Origin: Alisma plantago-aquatica
Taxonomy: Eukaryota; Streptophyta; Magnoliopsida; Alismatales; Alismataceae
Assembly (NCBI GenBank): GCA_963693085.1
Contig: OY856412.1
Span: forward strand, 1,411,470,894-1,411,534,893
DNA length: 64,000 bases
Direction: 5' to 3'
Shown: positions 1-13,200 of the stretch, one piece after another
Position numbering within the stretch: the stretch's first letter is position 1
Layout: each line of letters starts with the position of its first letter
Program-made: the position numbers and the translations under genes
The notes under the pieces: model-generated
Database searches by the model: none
What the model saw: the letters and a program-made list of their open reading frames with translations, nothing else
What the model was told of the DNA's origin: nothing

Positions 1-903
1 TCATGAAGAAGTGTGAAAATGAGGTGTCATCAATTTGAGCTACTAAGTGTCACGTGTCCATGCATGGGTGACACGTGTACATGCATGCATTAACATTTAT
101 ATTGACATGCAAGACTCTTGAGTATAATCTAGGGATTAATTTTCGTCCATTACTTATCCCTTTGAATAAAATATATCAACAAAATCACCACTTTATTCAT
201 AACCCGATACAACTTTTCTAAGGAAGTTGTAAATCGATACACTTCACCTCCTTGAGGTGCTTTGCACGTCATGGGCTTTTACAAGAGTCCAAAAAACGAT
301 ATGAGACTCCCCTTATGGCTCCTTGGCCGATAGGCACTCATATATAAGCTTTTCAACTTGATACAACTCAAGTTAAGGTTTCATATTCAACCCTTTTCTT
401 GGTCATTTCATCACCAAGATTACCATCACTCATAATTGATTCAAACATGGTGTATCCTTATTTATCTATCCTCTAAATGATACATAGAGGAAGTAGGAAC
501 ACTGTAGAGGTGGTAATTTGTATATCAACCCTACATTTTGGGTAAATTACAATTTGTACCAAAATTGGTGTACAAGGTTCTAACATTATTCAAACATGTT
601 CAAACTTGGAATTTAGGCTTTCCAAAAACCACCAATTGCATCATTATCTCTCTTATGATGCTAAAATATTGAAGGCATGTTCAACATGTGACATTTTGCA
701 ATATAGCCCCTCATCTTGGGTAAATTGCACTTTGGTCCAAAACAAAGGAACATTGCTCAAACAACATTCAATCAGGACCAAACTTGGATCATAAGTGTGT
801 CACATGATAACAAAACACCTTAGAGGATTATATTAAATTTCTAAGAAACTTACTTAGCTAAAACAAATAGGGTTACCTCATAACCCATGTCAGGGTCATT
901 ACA
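1..903 (-). mobile_element. Long-LTR family, third copy, terminal part only
   Basis: This stretch resembles, in the same orientation, the right-hand end of the element at 40060-44573. Shared blocks include the text around 520-560 (ends in 'gggtaaattac'), the 'tcttatgatgct' block near 650, the 'gggtaaattgcactt' block near 720, and the outer end. The outer end reads on the minus strand TGTAATGACCCTGACATGGG, matching TGTAACACCCCTGACCTGGG at 29004. The terminus is therefore 903, and the rest lies left of the window. No coding potential was seen; the 62-residue frame at 606-794 lies inside the repeat. Without the other end, the target duplication cannot be tested. Confidence 0.7.
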
Positions 904-949
904 TTGATTAAGGCAAGAAATCTCTTACTATTCAACTTTCATAATGGTT

Positions 950-1456
950 CTCTTGATATCCACTTGGATAGTACTTTCTTCTTTTACGGGAAGCCTTGTT
1001 ATATTTGATGTCCTTTTCATAATGTTCCTCAAATCCCTGATTATAATTCTCATACTGGATTTCATGATGACAACTTCCATTTTATCTTCTCTTCTAGGTA
1101 TGCTTCCAACCCCAGGTATAGGATATGAAGGACATGACATGCAGACGTGTATCTGGCTTATGGAGATGACTCATAATTGGAGATAAATTTTAGATTGCTT
1201 GATATACCTCTACTTAGATCCTGATGTTATTTCTTTTATATAAACACAAAGTGGGAAAATATGTTGTAATCTTGTATAAATTGAATATAGTCATGATTTA
1301 TTCTACTGCTACACTTTAGTCTTTTTGTATATCATTACTTGTGGAATGAAAACAAATTACACCTATTCCAACATGCTTATAGTTTTTTGAAATAGATAAA
1401 TTTATTCCTCAAATTATGCATGGAGTGGATCCCCTCTCGGGTCCTACTCCTTACAT
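950..1456 (+). mobile_element. Fragment of the 3' end of the LARD-like LTR family
   Basis: This segment is a diverged copy of 59990-60495, the 3' part of the LTR that starts at 57433. Matching landmarks include 'gtactttcttctt' near 988, the 'ccccaggt' block near 1110, and the end 'ctccttaca' at 1448-1456, equivalent to 'ctccttata' at 60487. No primer-binding site follows it here, so it is a fragment or the end of a solo LTR. The overlapping frames at 928-1140 and 944-1186 lie in the repeat and are not credible genes. Confidence 0.6.
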
Positions 1457-2602
1457 GTGATCTTAGCATATATTACATAGGACACTTGTTTCTAAGGATA
1501 CTATTTTCATATTTATGTCATTCTCCATTGTTTTGTTTTCATATTGGACTTGATTTCATCTCATTGTAATCATCATCTTATGTACTCTTAAATCTTCTTA
1601 TGCTACTTATTTATTGATCTTTGAGTATGTAAATTCACATTTTTATTATGACCTTATTTGTATTAGTTATCTTTCTAGTTTTTGTATTTTGGTGTTTTTT
1701 TAGTTCTTGTGGTTGGATAAGATCCAACTAGATCTTCTAGCCCCTCTTTTTGATATGAAAAAGGGGGAGAAAAGACTTTGTTACATATCAAAATAAATCT
1801 AAAATTACACATCATTTTGACTATTGAAATTTGAACAGAAATATCATATATATGTGTTACTATTGTTTGGAAGAACTAAGCCTACAAGTAAAGGTAAGCA
1901 TAAATTAAAATAAGTAATTTCTATCTTGTATTCCTGTAACCCCGCTAAGATTTAAAGGTAAAGTATTTAAAATTGCAATCCTTTTTCATATGTTTATAAA
2001 TGGTTTGCCATCTCCAAAAAGGAAGAGAATTTTGACCTAACAGTTATACATTGTTCATATTTTGATGATGACACAAGCATTCCATTCACATGTATCTAAC
2101 ATGTATATTTGATATTAATACATCAAAAGGATGAAATAGCAAACCCTAGTTTGATGAAAAATAAGTCAAATTGTGCAAAATTCAAGAATTAAAGAACATA
2201 TAATTTTTTATTATAATTGTGTTGTAAATAATTTATATTAAATGTATGACTTGTAACCAAGCTTATTGGATAGTTAGATCATTTAATTTGAATATATATA
2301 CACTTTTGGGGCATTTGTCATAATCCATTATAGGGAGGCTTGTCGATCGAGTTTGCCCTTGGGGTAACATAACCGACAACCTATTTAGGCTTTTGTAGAA
2401 CCCATTGTTGGTCGAATTTGCACCTGGGGTAACTCGACCGAAATCCAACACTAGCTAGACAGTTAGCACTGTCGATTGATTTTCTCATTAGTTAGAAACT
2501 TGTCAGACAAATGGTGTTGGCTCGACAATTAGCACTATCATCCAAGTCTCCCAAAAGGTAACTCGACCGACAACACTATATTGTAAAGTGATAAAAAGTG
2601 TA
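1457..2602 (+). mobile_element. Probable left half of an old Maximus/SIRE-like Copia element
   Basis: No gene is visible. A purine tract (aaaaagggggagaaaag, 1758-1774) follows 'agcccctctttttgatatg'. About 290 bases later comes 'attttgatgatgacac' (2058-2073). Both texts are typical of the polypurine tract and LTR start of plant Maximus/SIRE Copia elements. 2330-2590 holds short diverged repeats around 'aactcgaccgac'. The matching right half would be 26483-27270, where an LTR-like end (ctattcacccccc near 27236) occurs. The CACTA element at 2603 would then have inserted into this older LTR. The family assignment rests on remembered sequence character, not an alignment. Confidence 0.4.
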
Positions 2603-3025
2603 CACTACTACATTTTTGGCCAGTAACGTCGCTGCCCATAGCGTCATTTTTATTAAAATAACCAACCTAATAGACTATTGCATTGGTTTTATCATAAAAA
2701 CCGACCTTATAGGTTTCCTGCAGAAAAAATTCACGTGATTTTGGCTTCACGCGTCGATCTATAGCGTCGGTTTTTCCAAATAACCGATGCTATAGCGTCA
2801 ATAAAAATGTGGGCACCGCTTTGGAACTCTAGCGTCGCTTTTTATGGATAACCGACCTTATAGATACTGACCTCTACGGTCGGTTTTTTAAAATAACCGA
2901 CCTTATAAATGGTTTATGAAAATTCGGGCACCACTTAGGCTGTAGCGATGGTTTTTGCAGTTAACCGACTCTAGAGAGCTGACTTGTAGCGTCGGTTTTT
3001 GCAGTTAACCGATGGTACATGTCGG
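2603..3025. repeat. 5' terminal and subterminal repeats of the CACTA element
   Basis: After the terminal CACTA sequence, about ten copies of a 12-14 bp word related to 'tagcgtcggttttt' / 'aaccgacgctatag' occur in direct and inverted orientation up to about 3010. Such arrays near CACTA ends are the known binding sites of the element-encoded accessory protein (TnpA in maize Spm). The binding role here is inferred. Confidence 0.85.
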
Positions 3026-3480
3026 ACTGCTAGCTAATTCATGCATGACCTAGGACCAATCGACTTCTGTTTCATTTCGTTTTGCTCGAAAGCACAGCGC
3101 TAGAGACCCCTCCTTCCGACGCCGGCGTCCATCTCTGTGTCCAAGGAGCCCATCTCCACTTTTGACGCCGCCGCCCTGTCCGAGGAGTCCAGCCGTGTGC
3201 CATCGTCGAGCCATGTTATGCCGCCGTCGAGCTGTGCCGCCGTCAAGCCAAGGAGGAAGCTTCTCAGTTACAAGGTACATTCTGTTAACTGAAAATCGGT
3301 CACAAGCTTCTCGGTTGTATGTGTTGTTCCGCCATCGAAGAGCTTTCTCGATTGGAAAGGAGAGGCGGGGCAGGTGGGGGCTGTTGTGGTTGGGTAGCGA
3401 TGGGTGATGGTGGTAGTAGCACGATCATGCCATAACCACGACCGTTTTTCTTATTATTGTAATGTCGCGATTGAGGAAAG
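3026..3480. other. GC-rich, CpG-rich 5' region of the CACTA element
   Basis: This stretch is markedly GC-rich compared with its surroundings (for example 'gacgccggcgtcc' at 3118). Open frames occur on both strands (3050-3280 minus, 3162-3407 plus), but they are low-complexity and match no protein I recognise. It most likely holds the promoter and untranslated first exon of the transposase transcript, by analogy with the GC-rich first exon of other CACTA elements. Confidence 0.4.
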
Positions 3481-3488
3481 GTTCGGAG

Positions 3489-3702
3489 TGAATGTATTTG
3501 TTAGGTAGCACGGCCGTGCTGGGTAGCACGACCGTGGTGGTTGTGGTTGAGTGAACGTATTTGTTAGGTAGCACGGCCGTGTTGGTTGGTAGCAAGGCCA
3601 TGCTAGGTAGCACGGCCATGGTGGCTGTGGCTGAGTAAATGTATTTGTTAGGTAGCACGGTCGTGCTGGGTAGCACGGCCGTGTTGGCTGAGTTGCTGAA
3701 CT
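3489..3702. repeat. Tandem repeat built on the palindrome GCACGGCCGTGC
   Basis: Three imperfect units of about 60-85 bp (starting near 3489, 3551 and 3636) share 'gtatttgttaggtagcac' followed by copies of 'gcacggccgtg'. The same word recurs near the other end of the CACTA element (25950-26180) and inside an unrelated LTR (32337-32411). The minus-strand frame at 3425-3706 (runs of 'AVLPS' and 'NKYIHS') is a by-product of this repeat. Confidence 0.8.
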
Positions 3703-4121
3703 GCATTTGTTAAAATCTTTCTGCTCCTCTAATATTGATGTATATTGACCCTAATGACTTACATTATAAGAGAATTGAATCATGCATTTGTGTTGTTGCA
3801 GGTGTTGTTGACTTGCATATATTTCTTTTTCAGCCTTCAAGTGAGGTATAATATTCTCACTCTCCCAATGTGCCATTATGCTTCATTTTGATTCAAAAAT
3901 TTAATACATGTACGGTAGCGCTTGGTAGACATTCCAGAAATATGAGGGTAGACATTGTGTAGTCTCAGATTGACACGTTAGGGTTTATATATGAGATCAT
4001 CAAATGCATGATGTTTAACTTAATATATAAATAAGACAATAATACATTTATGCATGTATCAACTTAGAAACCCGTTCAAAATTTACTCATAGGAGTAAAT
4101 ATTGGATAGTCCCCGGTTTGG

Positions 4122-4356
4122 GACAGTTTTTGGATATTTAATCTCACTTAGGATGTAACTGTATAATGTATGTTTAGTTTTGAAGAAAATTTTAGTAGTA
4201 TTTCATCATTTGTTCTCTGGGTACATATGTGAGTGGTTATTTGCCATTTACATCGGTGTACTTGGAGAACTTAGGGGAAATGTTGCAGAAATTTTCTTCA
4301 AAACTAAACATACATTATATAGTTACTAATGAGATTAAATATTCAAAAATGGGATA
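4122..4356. repeat. Inverted repeat (foldback) upstream of the transposase
   Basis: The left arm (4122-4192) and right arm (4289-4356) are imperfect reverse complements. Both contain 'atgtatgtttagttttgaag' or its complement. They are separated by about 96 bp. This may be a small foldback/MITE inserted in the leader of the transposase gene. Its ends and target duplication are not clear. The rest of 3703-4469 is AT-rich with nothing recognisable. Confidence 0.7.
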
Positions 4357-4469
4357 GGTGGTACACTTTAGTATAAAAGTAATTAACTTCCTATCAATAA
4401 AAACTTACATCTTATAGTATCAATATTAAATGCTTAGCTTTATAATTAATTTTTAATGTGATATAGAAA

Positions 4470-7400
4470 ATGGATCGAAGTTGGATGTCTATCAAGAACC
4501 ATTGTAGTCCAGAGTTTGCCAAAGGTCTTGATGAATTTATCAGATTTGATGAGGAACATAGGAAACTACCTACAGATAGGTTCTATTATCCACGTAGAAA
4601 TTGTGGTAATAATTTGAAAGTTGATACTGCTGAGGAAATTAAGGATCATGTCATATGCAATGGGATCATACAAGGTTATAATGAATGGTATTGGTATGGA
4701 GAGAAAATTAATAATGGATCAGAAAATGTCGATACTAATAGTTGTGGCATAGAAGATATAGATAATGATGATAACTTCAATGATGAACCGATTCAGGATG
4801 ACCTGATTCAGGATGATATGGTTGATGAGATGCTACGCAGTTGTCGGGACAATGTCATTGATCCACCTTCTTTATTTGCAAACATAGTCCATGATGCTGA
4901 AAAACCTTTATATAAGGGTTGTACTAAGTTCACGAGGTTGAGTGCTGTTATGCGATTATATACTCTTAAAGCTCAAAATCGGTGGAGCGATAAGAGTTTC
5001 ACTTCACTGTTGTCTTTGTTAAAGGAAATTCTTCCTGAAGGCAACGAGCTTCCAATTTCAACATATCAAGCAAAGAAAATAATGTGCCCAATGGGAATGG
5101 AGGCTAAGAAGATTCATGCATGTCCAAATGATTGTGTGTTATTTCAGAAGGACTATAGTAATTTAATAAATTGTCTAAAATGTGGTGCGTCAAGGTATAA
5201 GACCACAAATTTAGCTAAGGCTAAAAATGGCTCTCCTGCCAAGGTGATGTGGTATCTACCAATAATACCACAGTTTCAACGCTTATTTGCTAATACATAA
5301 GATGCGCAAAATTTGTCTTGGCATGGGGAGTTAAAGGCCAATGATGATGGCATCCTACGACATGCATCTGATTCACCACAATGGAAGAAAATTGATTTAT
5401 TATACCCTCAATTTGGTAAAGAACTAAGAAAATTAAGACTTGGACTCTGTACAAATAGAATGAATCCCTATGGTACATTAAGCAGCCAACATAGCACATG
5501 GCCTGTTATGATTGTTATATACAATCTTCCTCCTTGGTTGTGTATGAAAAATAAGTATGTCATGTTGTCAATATTGATATCAGGGCCCAAGCAACCTGGA
5601 AATGATATTGATGTTTACCTTCAACCTCTAATAGATGACCTAATGAAACTATGGGAAGAAGGTATTATGACATATGATGCTTCATGTAAAGAGACCTTCA
5701 GTTTGCGTGCTATGTTGTTTTGTACGATTAATGACTTTCCAGCTTATGGAAATTTGTCTAGATATAGCATAAAAGGTTACAAAGCATGTCCTATTTGTGA
5801 GGAAAATATTGATTCAATCAGACTGAAACATGGTGGTAAAATCACATATCTTAGTCATCGGAGATTTCTCCCACCAGTGCATCCTTATAGAAGGCAACGC
5901 AAAACCTTTAATGGGTCAACGGAGGAACGAAGTGCTCCTAAACCTATACCAAGAAATGTTGTATATGATAGGGTGAAACATATTTTTAATGAATTTGGAA
6001 AGAGTTCAAGTAGTCATACACTCACATGTGACAAATCTCTATACAAGAAGAGGTCAATATTCTGGGATCTTCCTTATTGGAGATCTTTGGCAATTAGACA
6101 CTACATTGACGTCATGCATGTTGAAAAAAATATTTGTGATAGCATCATCGATACGCTATTGAACATTCTAGGAAAGACTAAAGATGGCATCAAATCTAGA
6201 AAAGATTTAGAATTAATGGGTATAAGAAAAGAATTATCAGTGGAGATCAGGGGTCACCGCACATATTTGCCACCGGCTTGTTACACTTTGTCAAAGAAGG
6301 AGAAAAAGATTTTTTGTGAGTGCTTGTATAATATTAAGGTTCCACAAGGATACTCTTCTAATATTCGTAGATTGGTATCAATGAAGGATCTGAAAGTGAT
6401 AGGTCTCAAATCTCACAATTGTCACACCTTAATGCAACAAATTTTACCTGTGGCTATTCGGTCTATATTGCCAAAGCATGTAAGGTTTGCAATCACAAGA
6501 CTATGTTTCTTCTTCAATGAAATATGCAAGAAAGTGATACATCCTGATACTCTCGATAAATTATAAAAAGATGTAATTGTTACCATGTGTCAGCTTGAAA
6601 TGTACTTTCCTCCTTCGTTTTTTGATATCATGGTTCATCTTGTAGTACATATTACAAGGGAGGTGAAGATGTTGGGTCCAATTTTCTTACACTGGATGTA
6701 TCCATTTGAACGCTACATGAGTGTTTTTAAAGGTGATGTTCGGAGTCATTATCGTCCTGAAGGGAGTATTGTTGAGGGTTACGTGGCTAGGGAGGTGATG
6801 GACTTTTGTAATGATTTTTTGAATTGCAATGAAACTTGTAGCGATCTAAAAAATTCTCATCACACTGGATCTTATTGTGGCAAAGGAACTCTGGGAGGAC
6901 GAGTGAAAGGAATCAGTCATGAGTTGTGGGAACAAGTGCATTTGTATATTTTACACAACATCGATGAAGTTAGTAGCTACATCACAGAACATAATGATCT
7001 TATCAAGAGAAATCATCCGCGATCAAGTTCAATGTGGCTTGCAAGAGAGCATAATCGAACATTTATTAGGTGGTTTGAAGAGAAAGTATTTAATCAACTA
7101 TCTGAATCACCGAATAATGTTGCTGAGAACATAAAATGGCTCGCCTTTAAGCCAAAAATGGATCATGTCATATGAAGTTTATGACATAAAAGGATTTTCA
7201 TTCTACACAAAGCGTTAAGTAGTGCCAAAGATAAAAGACCACGCGAAGCTGAGATGTCATATTACAACATCATTGAGGACATATGGGAAATGGACTATAC
7301 AAATTTTCGAGTTCCTATATTTAGGTGTAATTGGGTTGACAACAACAAAGGAGTTTTAGTGGATGAGTTGGGTTTCAAATTGGTGAATTTTGAAAAGATT

Positions 7401-7661
7401 GGTGAGAAATATGAGCCATTAATCATGGTAGACCAAGCAAAACAAGTATTCTATATTGATGACCCGACAAATAAAAATTGGTCTGTCGTTCTTCATGGAA
7501 AAAGACAGTTTACTGTAGATCCTACAAATGAAGAAGAATAATACGGAAAGTATGATGATTCCAGTCCATTCTCAATTGGTTTGCCAAGTGTAAATGTTGA
7601 AGATAACACTGATGAATATTATAAACGTCAAGACCATGCTGAAGGAATTTTCCTTGACTAA
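4470..7661 (+). pseudogene. TNP2-like CACTA transposase, broken
   Basis: This would encode the DNA transposase that cuts and rejoins CACTA ends. About 1060 codons are visible. The N-terminal transposase-associated domain comes first (MDRSWMSIKNH, then FYYPRRNCGN). It is followed by the Transposase_21 core, with blocks 'RLGLCTNRMNPYG', 'IYNLPPWLCMKNKYVML', 'SGPKQPGNDIDVYL', 'FCTINDFPAYGNLS' and 'YKACPICEEN'. Next is the DUF4218-like part ('CQLEMYFPPSFFDIMVH', 'WMYPFERYM') and a C-terminal DUF4216-like part ('IFRCNWVDNN', 'QAKQVFYIDDP'). In-frame TAA codons lie at 5298, 6564 and 7539, and the reading frame changes and returns between about 7168 and 7220. The family blocks continue uninterrupted across each stop. 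The reading frame is otherwise conserved over 3.2 kb, so inactivation looks recent relative to its divergence. The start ATG at 4470 gives the expected family N-terminus. Confidence 0.92.
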
Positions 7662-10242
7662 CAACTCAACCAATACTAGAGGCATGTATTCCTTGAATTA
7701 TTTATTTTATTATCATTCAAGCTAGTATACCTTATCACTTATGCTTTTATTATCACTTATTTTTTTATCATGTATACTTGCAGGTTCTAAAATGGCGAGT
7801 GAAGATGAACATTCTGAGCATGAGCATGAGCACCATGAGGATGGTAGTGGTGATGCTAAGAAAAGTAGAGGTCCCACACTAATGCGTAGGCTATAGGAGC
7901 TCAGGGCTAAAGGGGAAAATTGCCACTCTAGTTTGATATCACAGGAGCACATGTTGGGGAACATGCTAGTGCTTTGAAGCATTACGTAGGGGCGACCACG
8001 CGCAGTAAGGTGCCAATAGATATAGAAAATTGGCATGATGTTCCTAATGCCAAAAAATACCTCATATGGAAAGATATATCTGTGAGTGGAAGTGATATTA
8101 TTTTAATATGTTTTTTATCTATTGATTCTAATTTAGTTTGCTTGGAATTAATTGCTTTTCAAAACAACATTATTAATTACTTCTTTTGTATGTATAGGGT
8201 GTTTTTCATCTAAATGAAAAAGATCACAAGAAAAGAGTGCTACAACGTTGTGGTGTACGATGGAGGGGTTTTAAGACATATCTCGCAAGGGAATTTATAG
8301 ATAATCCTAAACAAAAGAAGAAAGCAACATATGTATATATTTTTATAGATCTTGAGGTGTGGGGAAGATTTGTTGCATCTAGGAGATCGGAAGAGTTTCA
8401 GGTAATAAAGATTGTGATGTATTTTATGAATCTTTATTTTTATACAATTAAGGAGGTGAATCTTTTTATACATGTTTGCCAGGTCTAAATTGCAATACTT
8501 CATTTTAAATGATCAGGCTATCCACCAGACTCAAAAGGAAAGACGGGCCAAAAATGTGCATGACCATCGCTTGGGGCCCGGTGGTTATGCCTTCCACCGC
8601 CAACTACAAGAGAAGCAATCCTCTTCTGGAGAAGAATCTAGTACAACTCAAGTTGAGCGTCCACCCCGACACTTGACATGGATTGATGCTAGAAAGAATC
8701 GAGCAGGTGAAATTGTCAACCCTGGAACTAAGGAGGTGGCACAAAAGATGGTAGGTTTATCCCAACTAAGTAAAGAGTAACTCCCACAAACTTAGATTTA
8801 TTTATATCTAATTGATATTGTGTTTTAACTATGAATATTTTTATTAACTATGAATAGATTGATCTCTACGAGCAAAGGAAGGAAGGAAAGTTCATCCCAA
8901 CTGGCCACATGGATGAACTATCAGTTGCGCTTGGTACGAAAGAGCATCCTGGCCATGTTAGGGGATTAGGAGCTGGCATAGGATTCAAGTCTTATTTTGT
9001 CCCTTCGCAATCTAAAACAGGTCGTGCAGGAGGTCTTACATAAGAGGGGGTTGAAGAATTAGTAGCGCAGAAAGTAAAAGAAATAATGTCTTCATTTCAG
9101 CCTACTCAACCTTCTCAACCTTAACATACTGTGCGTCTCTCAAGTGATGAGGTACAAGCCCATGCTCCAGTTGTAGAAGGTCATGGGAGAACTCTCGATG
9201 ACCCACCACAACAATCTGCAGTAAGTTTTTGTTCTATATGTTGTGTTATTAGTATGATATATGATAATATATATAGTTGTAACAGGTATCTGTTCTACTT
9301 CTTCTTATATAACCTATATTATTTCAATCTAGGTTGGTATGAACTGTAAATTTGCACTGGAGGTTCCAAAATATAATGTTGTGGCAGCGGGCAAGGTGTA
9401 CAACCTTGGTGGAACATTGCATTGCCAACAAATTACTAATGACATTTGCCGTGTGTCCATCCATCTTGTGTATGACGGAATGGGGGACAAACCACTACCC
9501 ATACCTAATCCTGAATATAGTACAGTTGAAGAAGAAGAGGGTGCTATGGTGGGTTGGCCTAGACACTTGGTTATCAATGACAAGGTATATTTGAATTCTA
9601 CCATGTTTTTCATATTTGACTGCATATATGAACTCGTGTAATAGAAGTATGTAATTTAATTAATAGGTTTGCAAACCAAAAAGTAATAAATCTACTAGTC
9701 ATCCTCCTATGCCCAAGCCATCTATTATTCCAGAATCCACATTCGACGAGTTGGGAAGTAAATGTAAATGTTTGTGTTGATACTTAGCCAACCAAAGCTC
9801 TGGACTACAAATGTTGATCAATTTAACAAAAGATGCAATTGGGAGGGACTTTGGCAATTATATTTTTCTTGATGATATTATAGAGTTGTTCCGTTATGAT
9901 TGGCTCAATACTTCGATATTAGAAGTATGGATAAGGTAAGGATCTATCAATATAGAAAATTGCAATACACATTTTTAGCTTATTTCTACATATGCAAATA
10001 ATTACAAATGTTTAACAACCATTTATACACCGAGGCCACAAACTTTGATATAAAGAATGTTGGATTCTTAGTTCCTTCGGTCACTAGTCAGGTGGAGACA
10101 CATATTGAGGAAGTGAGTGATTACTTCTCTGATGCATTCAAATATTTTGCTACTGTGGGAAAGGAAATTATCCTAATTCCTTTTAACGTCGAGTAAGTAT
10201 TATTATTCAATATAATTTTTTTTGATAAGTCAGGAGGTGTTT

Positions 10243-13200
10243 TTATTCATCCCGTCCTCCTCTTATGAGCGAATCAAAAGTATTAATACAGATTAGGTTA
10301 TGAACTGAATTAAACTTGGTAGTACTACTACCATTACAATCTCTAACCAGCCTGTCATACAGGCTTTCAGGTGGGCAGGTGTAATACCTCCCTCCTAAGT
10401 TTTGTTTTTGATGGTAGCTGGCTAGCTGATCAACCAGCTGATTTCGATCTCTCCTCACATGGACAAACAACCAATTTGGCCTCAACATCCTCTTACAGTC
10501 CGCCTGAGCTTCTGTGAAACGTGGAGCTTCAGCCTATTCTCCATATATGCCAGCAGCCGTACATAAATCTATCTTGTATCTTCTTGTTCCTCAGATTTCC
10601 TCATATCCAAGCATGCAGGTTTGGTTCTGTGAAGAAGTTTGGAGGCATCCCATTTCCCAGTATGTTCTTCCAGCATTCAGTTGAATGGTTGCAATCTCTA
10701 ACAGCGTGAAGGCTATCTTCCTCCTATATCTTACAGATACTACACATGCTATCCTCCGCCATCTGCCTCTCCTTCCTCCTTTTATTTGTTAGAATTGCAT
10801 TGTGTGACAAAGTCCACATAAACATCTTTACCCGAGCTGAGGTGTGGGCATCCCAAATCGTCCTCCAGTTCCCTGAACCACAAGGTCTGCTTCCTGTTGA
10901 CATGATTTATAAGCTGAGCTTGTCGTAAAATTGCATGTGCTAGTGTGATTCCAAACTCTACTGTCTTTCCCAACCTGCTTCTTAGGTGGCTGAATATGCA
11001 AAATTTCCTTTACACAGTTCATCGGAAGCCACTCCTTCAAAAAGTTCACATCCCAACCATCATTATCGAGCACAACACTCCTCACCTATAGGTCATGGAG
11101 TTCATCAAGTATGGCCTTGGTGGCTGTATTTCTCAGCCGCCATCGGTTCCTCACCCAAATATCGTCCCAAAAATGTCTATCCCTCCCCGTCACCAACTGT
11201 ATATGCGAGTTCTGATTGATAAAATCTTTGCCTTCCAAGGTAGCCTTCGCTAGTTTGGAGATATTCAGCTTATTTCCTTCCTTGTATGCTTCGTATCTAC
11301 TGCTCATAAACTAACACCATATCGTGGGTCTATGCATCGCCACATCCCAGGAGTTCTTCGCCATTAGAGCCTTGTTCCAGTCTCTCATGGTCTTGATGCC
11401 TAAACCTCCATTACCTCTGCTACTGATAACCTTCCTCCAGGCTACGAGAGATAGGGGCCGTTCCTTCCTTCCTCCCCCCAAATGAATTTCCAGATAGTGC
11501 CATCAATACGATCACATAAACCTACCGGCACTACTGCCGTTTGCATCGAGTAAGTAGGCATCGCCGTAAGTGTCACCTTCGCTAGACAGACCCTACCTTC
11601 CAGTGATAAGCAGCGGGCCAACCAAGATGCCACCTTATTTTTTACATTGGTGAGCACTTCGTCATAGGTTTCCTTGTTTACCCGCTTGTGTAAAAGTGGC
11701 ACCCCGAGATACTTCCCCAGGTCAGAAGTCCCAATGAATCCGCTAAACCTGCAGATGGCTCGACACATTCTGTTCAGCACACCTCTAGAAAAGTGTATTC
11801 TCGTTTTTTCAACCGATATCTTTTGGCCTGAAGCCATGCTGAACTCACTGAAGCATTCGATAATGGTTTTTATGTTGTCCATTGATGCTCTCGCGAACAA
11901 GATGATATCATCCGCGAAACACAAATGTGCTAGCGCAGGTCCCTTCGTGGATAATTTCACTGGTTTCCAAATGTTCTTCCTCACTCTTTCACGGATCATC
12001 TGACTTAATCTATCAATGTAGAGCACGAATAAGTAGGGAGACAATGGGTCTCCTTGCCTTAACCCTCTTGTCACCTTAAATTTCGGTAGAGTGGTATGCT
12101 TCCATACTATTGAAGTACTCCCAGATTTGATCGTATTCATAATGAATCCTTTAAGATTCTCAGGTATATCTGTGTGATTCAGTGTGTCTTCAACGAAGTC
12201 CCATGACATCATGTCATAGGCTTTTGAGAGGTCCACTTTCACAGCAATAGTATTAGATCCCTTATTCCTCCTCATTCTATGGATAACCTCCTGAACAACA
12301 ATGATGTTATCGGTAATTCTTCGTCCAGGTACAAAACTCGATTGTTCTTGCGAAATCCATTCCAGCATACAACGTTTTAGTCATTCCACCGCGACCTTTG
12401 AGCAAATTTGCAGACATAGATTGTTCAGCGATATGGGCCTTAGTTGATCACACCTTTCCGGGTGATGAACCTTTGGTATCAAGACAATGGTAGAATTATA
12501 TATCTCAGTCGGTAGAGCCACCCCCTGAGCACCTTGGTAATTGTCAACATGACAGAGTTACCGATAATCTTCCAGTATTTCCTCATAAAATTCCTTGTGA
12601 CTCCATCTAGACCCGCCGCTTTGTTGGGATCAGTTTTCTTGAGCACATGTAGAACCTCTTCTTCTGTTGGTTCAGCAGCCATCATCCGCTTTTTACTCTC
12701 AGTTAGCCTTCGGAAGTTCCCTGGAATGCCCCTACAATTCAGTGGCCTCTCCGCCGCAGGGGCAGAGAAAATGTTTCTAAAATGACTTTGAACTAAGGCT
12801 TTAACCTCCTCCTCCATCGTGGTCCATATGTTATTGTTGTCCTTTAGGGCTTCGATGTAATTGCTTCTCTTCCTCTGTTTGACATATGCTTGATAGAATC
12901 TTGTGTTGTCATCCCCATGTTTCATCCAAGAAATGTGGCTCTTCCTTCTCCAATCCTCTTTCTCCTGTTTGAGGATCTTTGCTAGTTCTTCCTGCATAGT
13001 TAAATGAAACTAGTCAGTCCAAGGGTCGTACCTACTCTCCTGCATCCCTTGTAACTTGTTTATATTTTTGAACAGTCTATCTTTCTGCTCCCTCCTTTGT
13101 TTTCTGTGCTTTCTATCCCAGGTAGTAATAGTCTTCTTTGTGTTCCCCATAGCCATGTAGAAATCCTGCTCCCCTTGCTAGGTGTGCATAAGCATCTCCT

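Noticed and set aside
3050..3407. Host gene in the GC-rich block
   Set aside because: Frames on both strands are simple Pro/Arg-rich products of base composition. The block lies inside the CACTA element near its 5' end.
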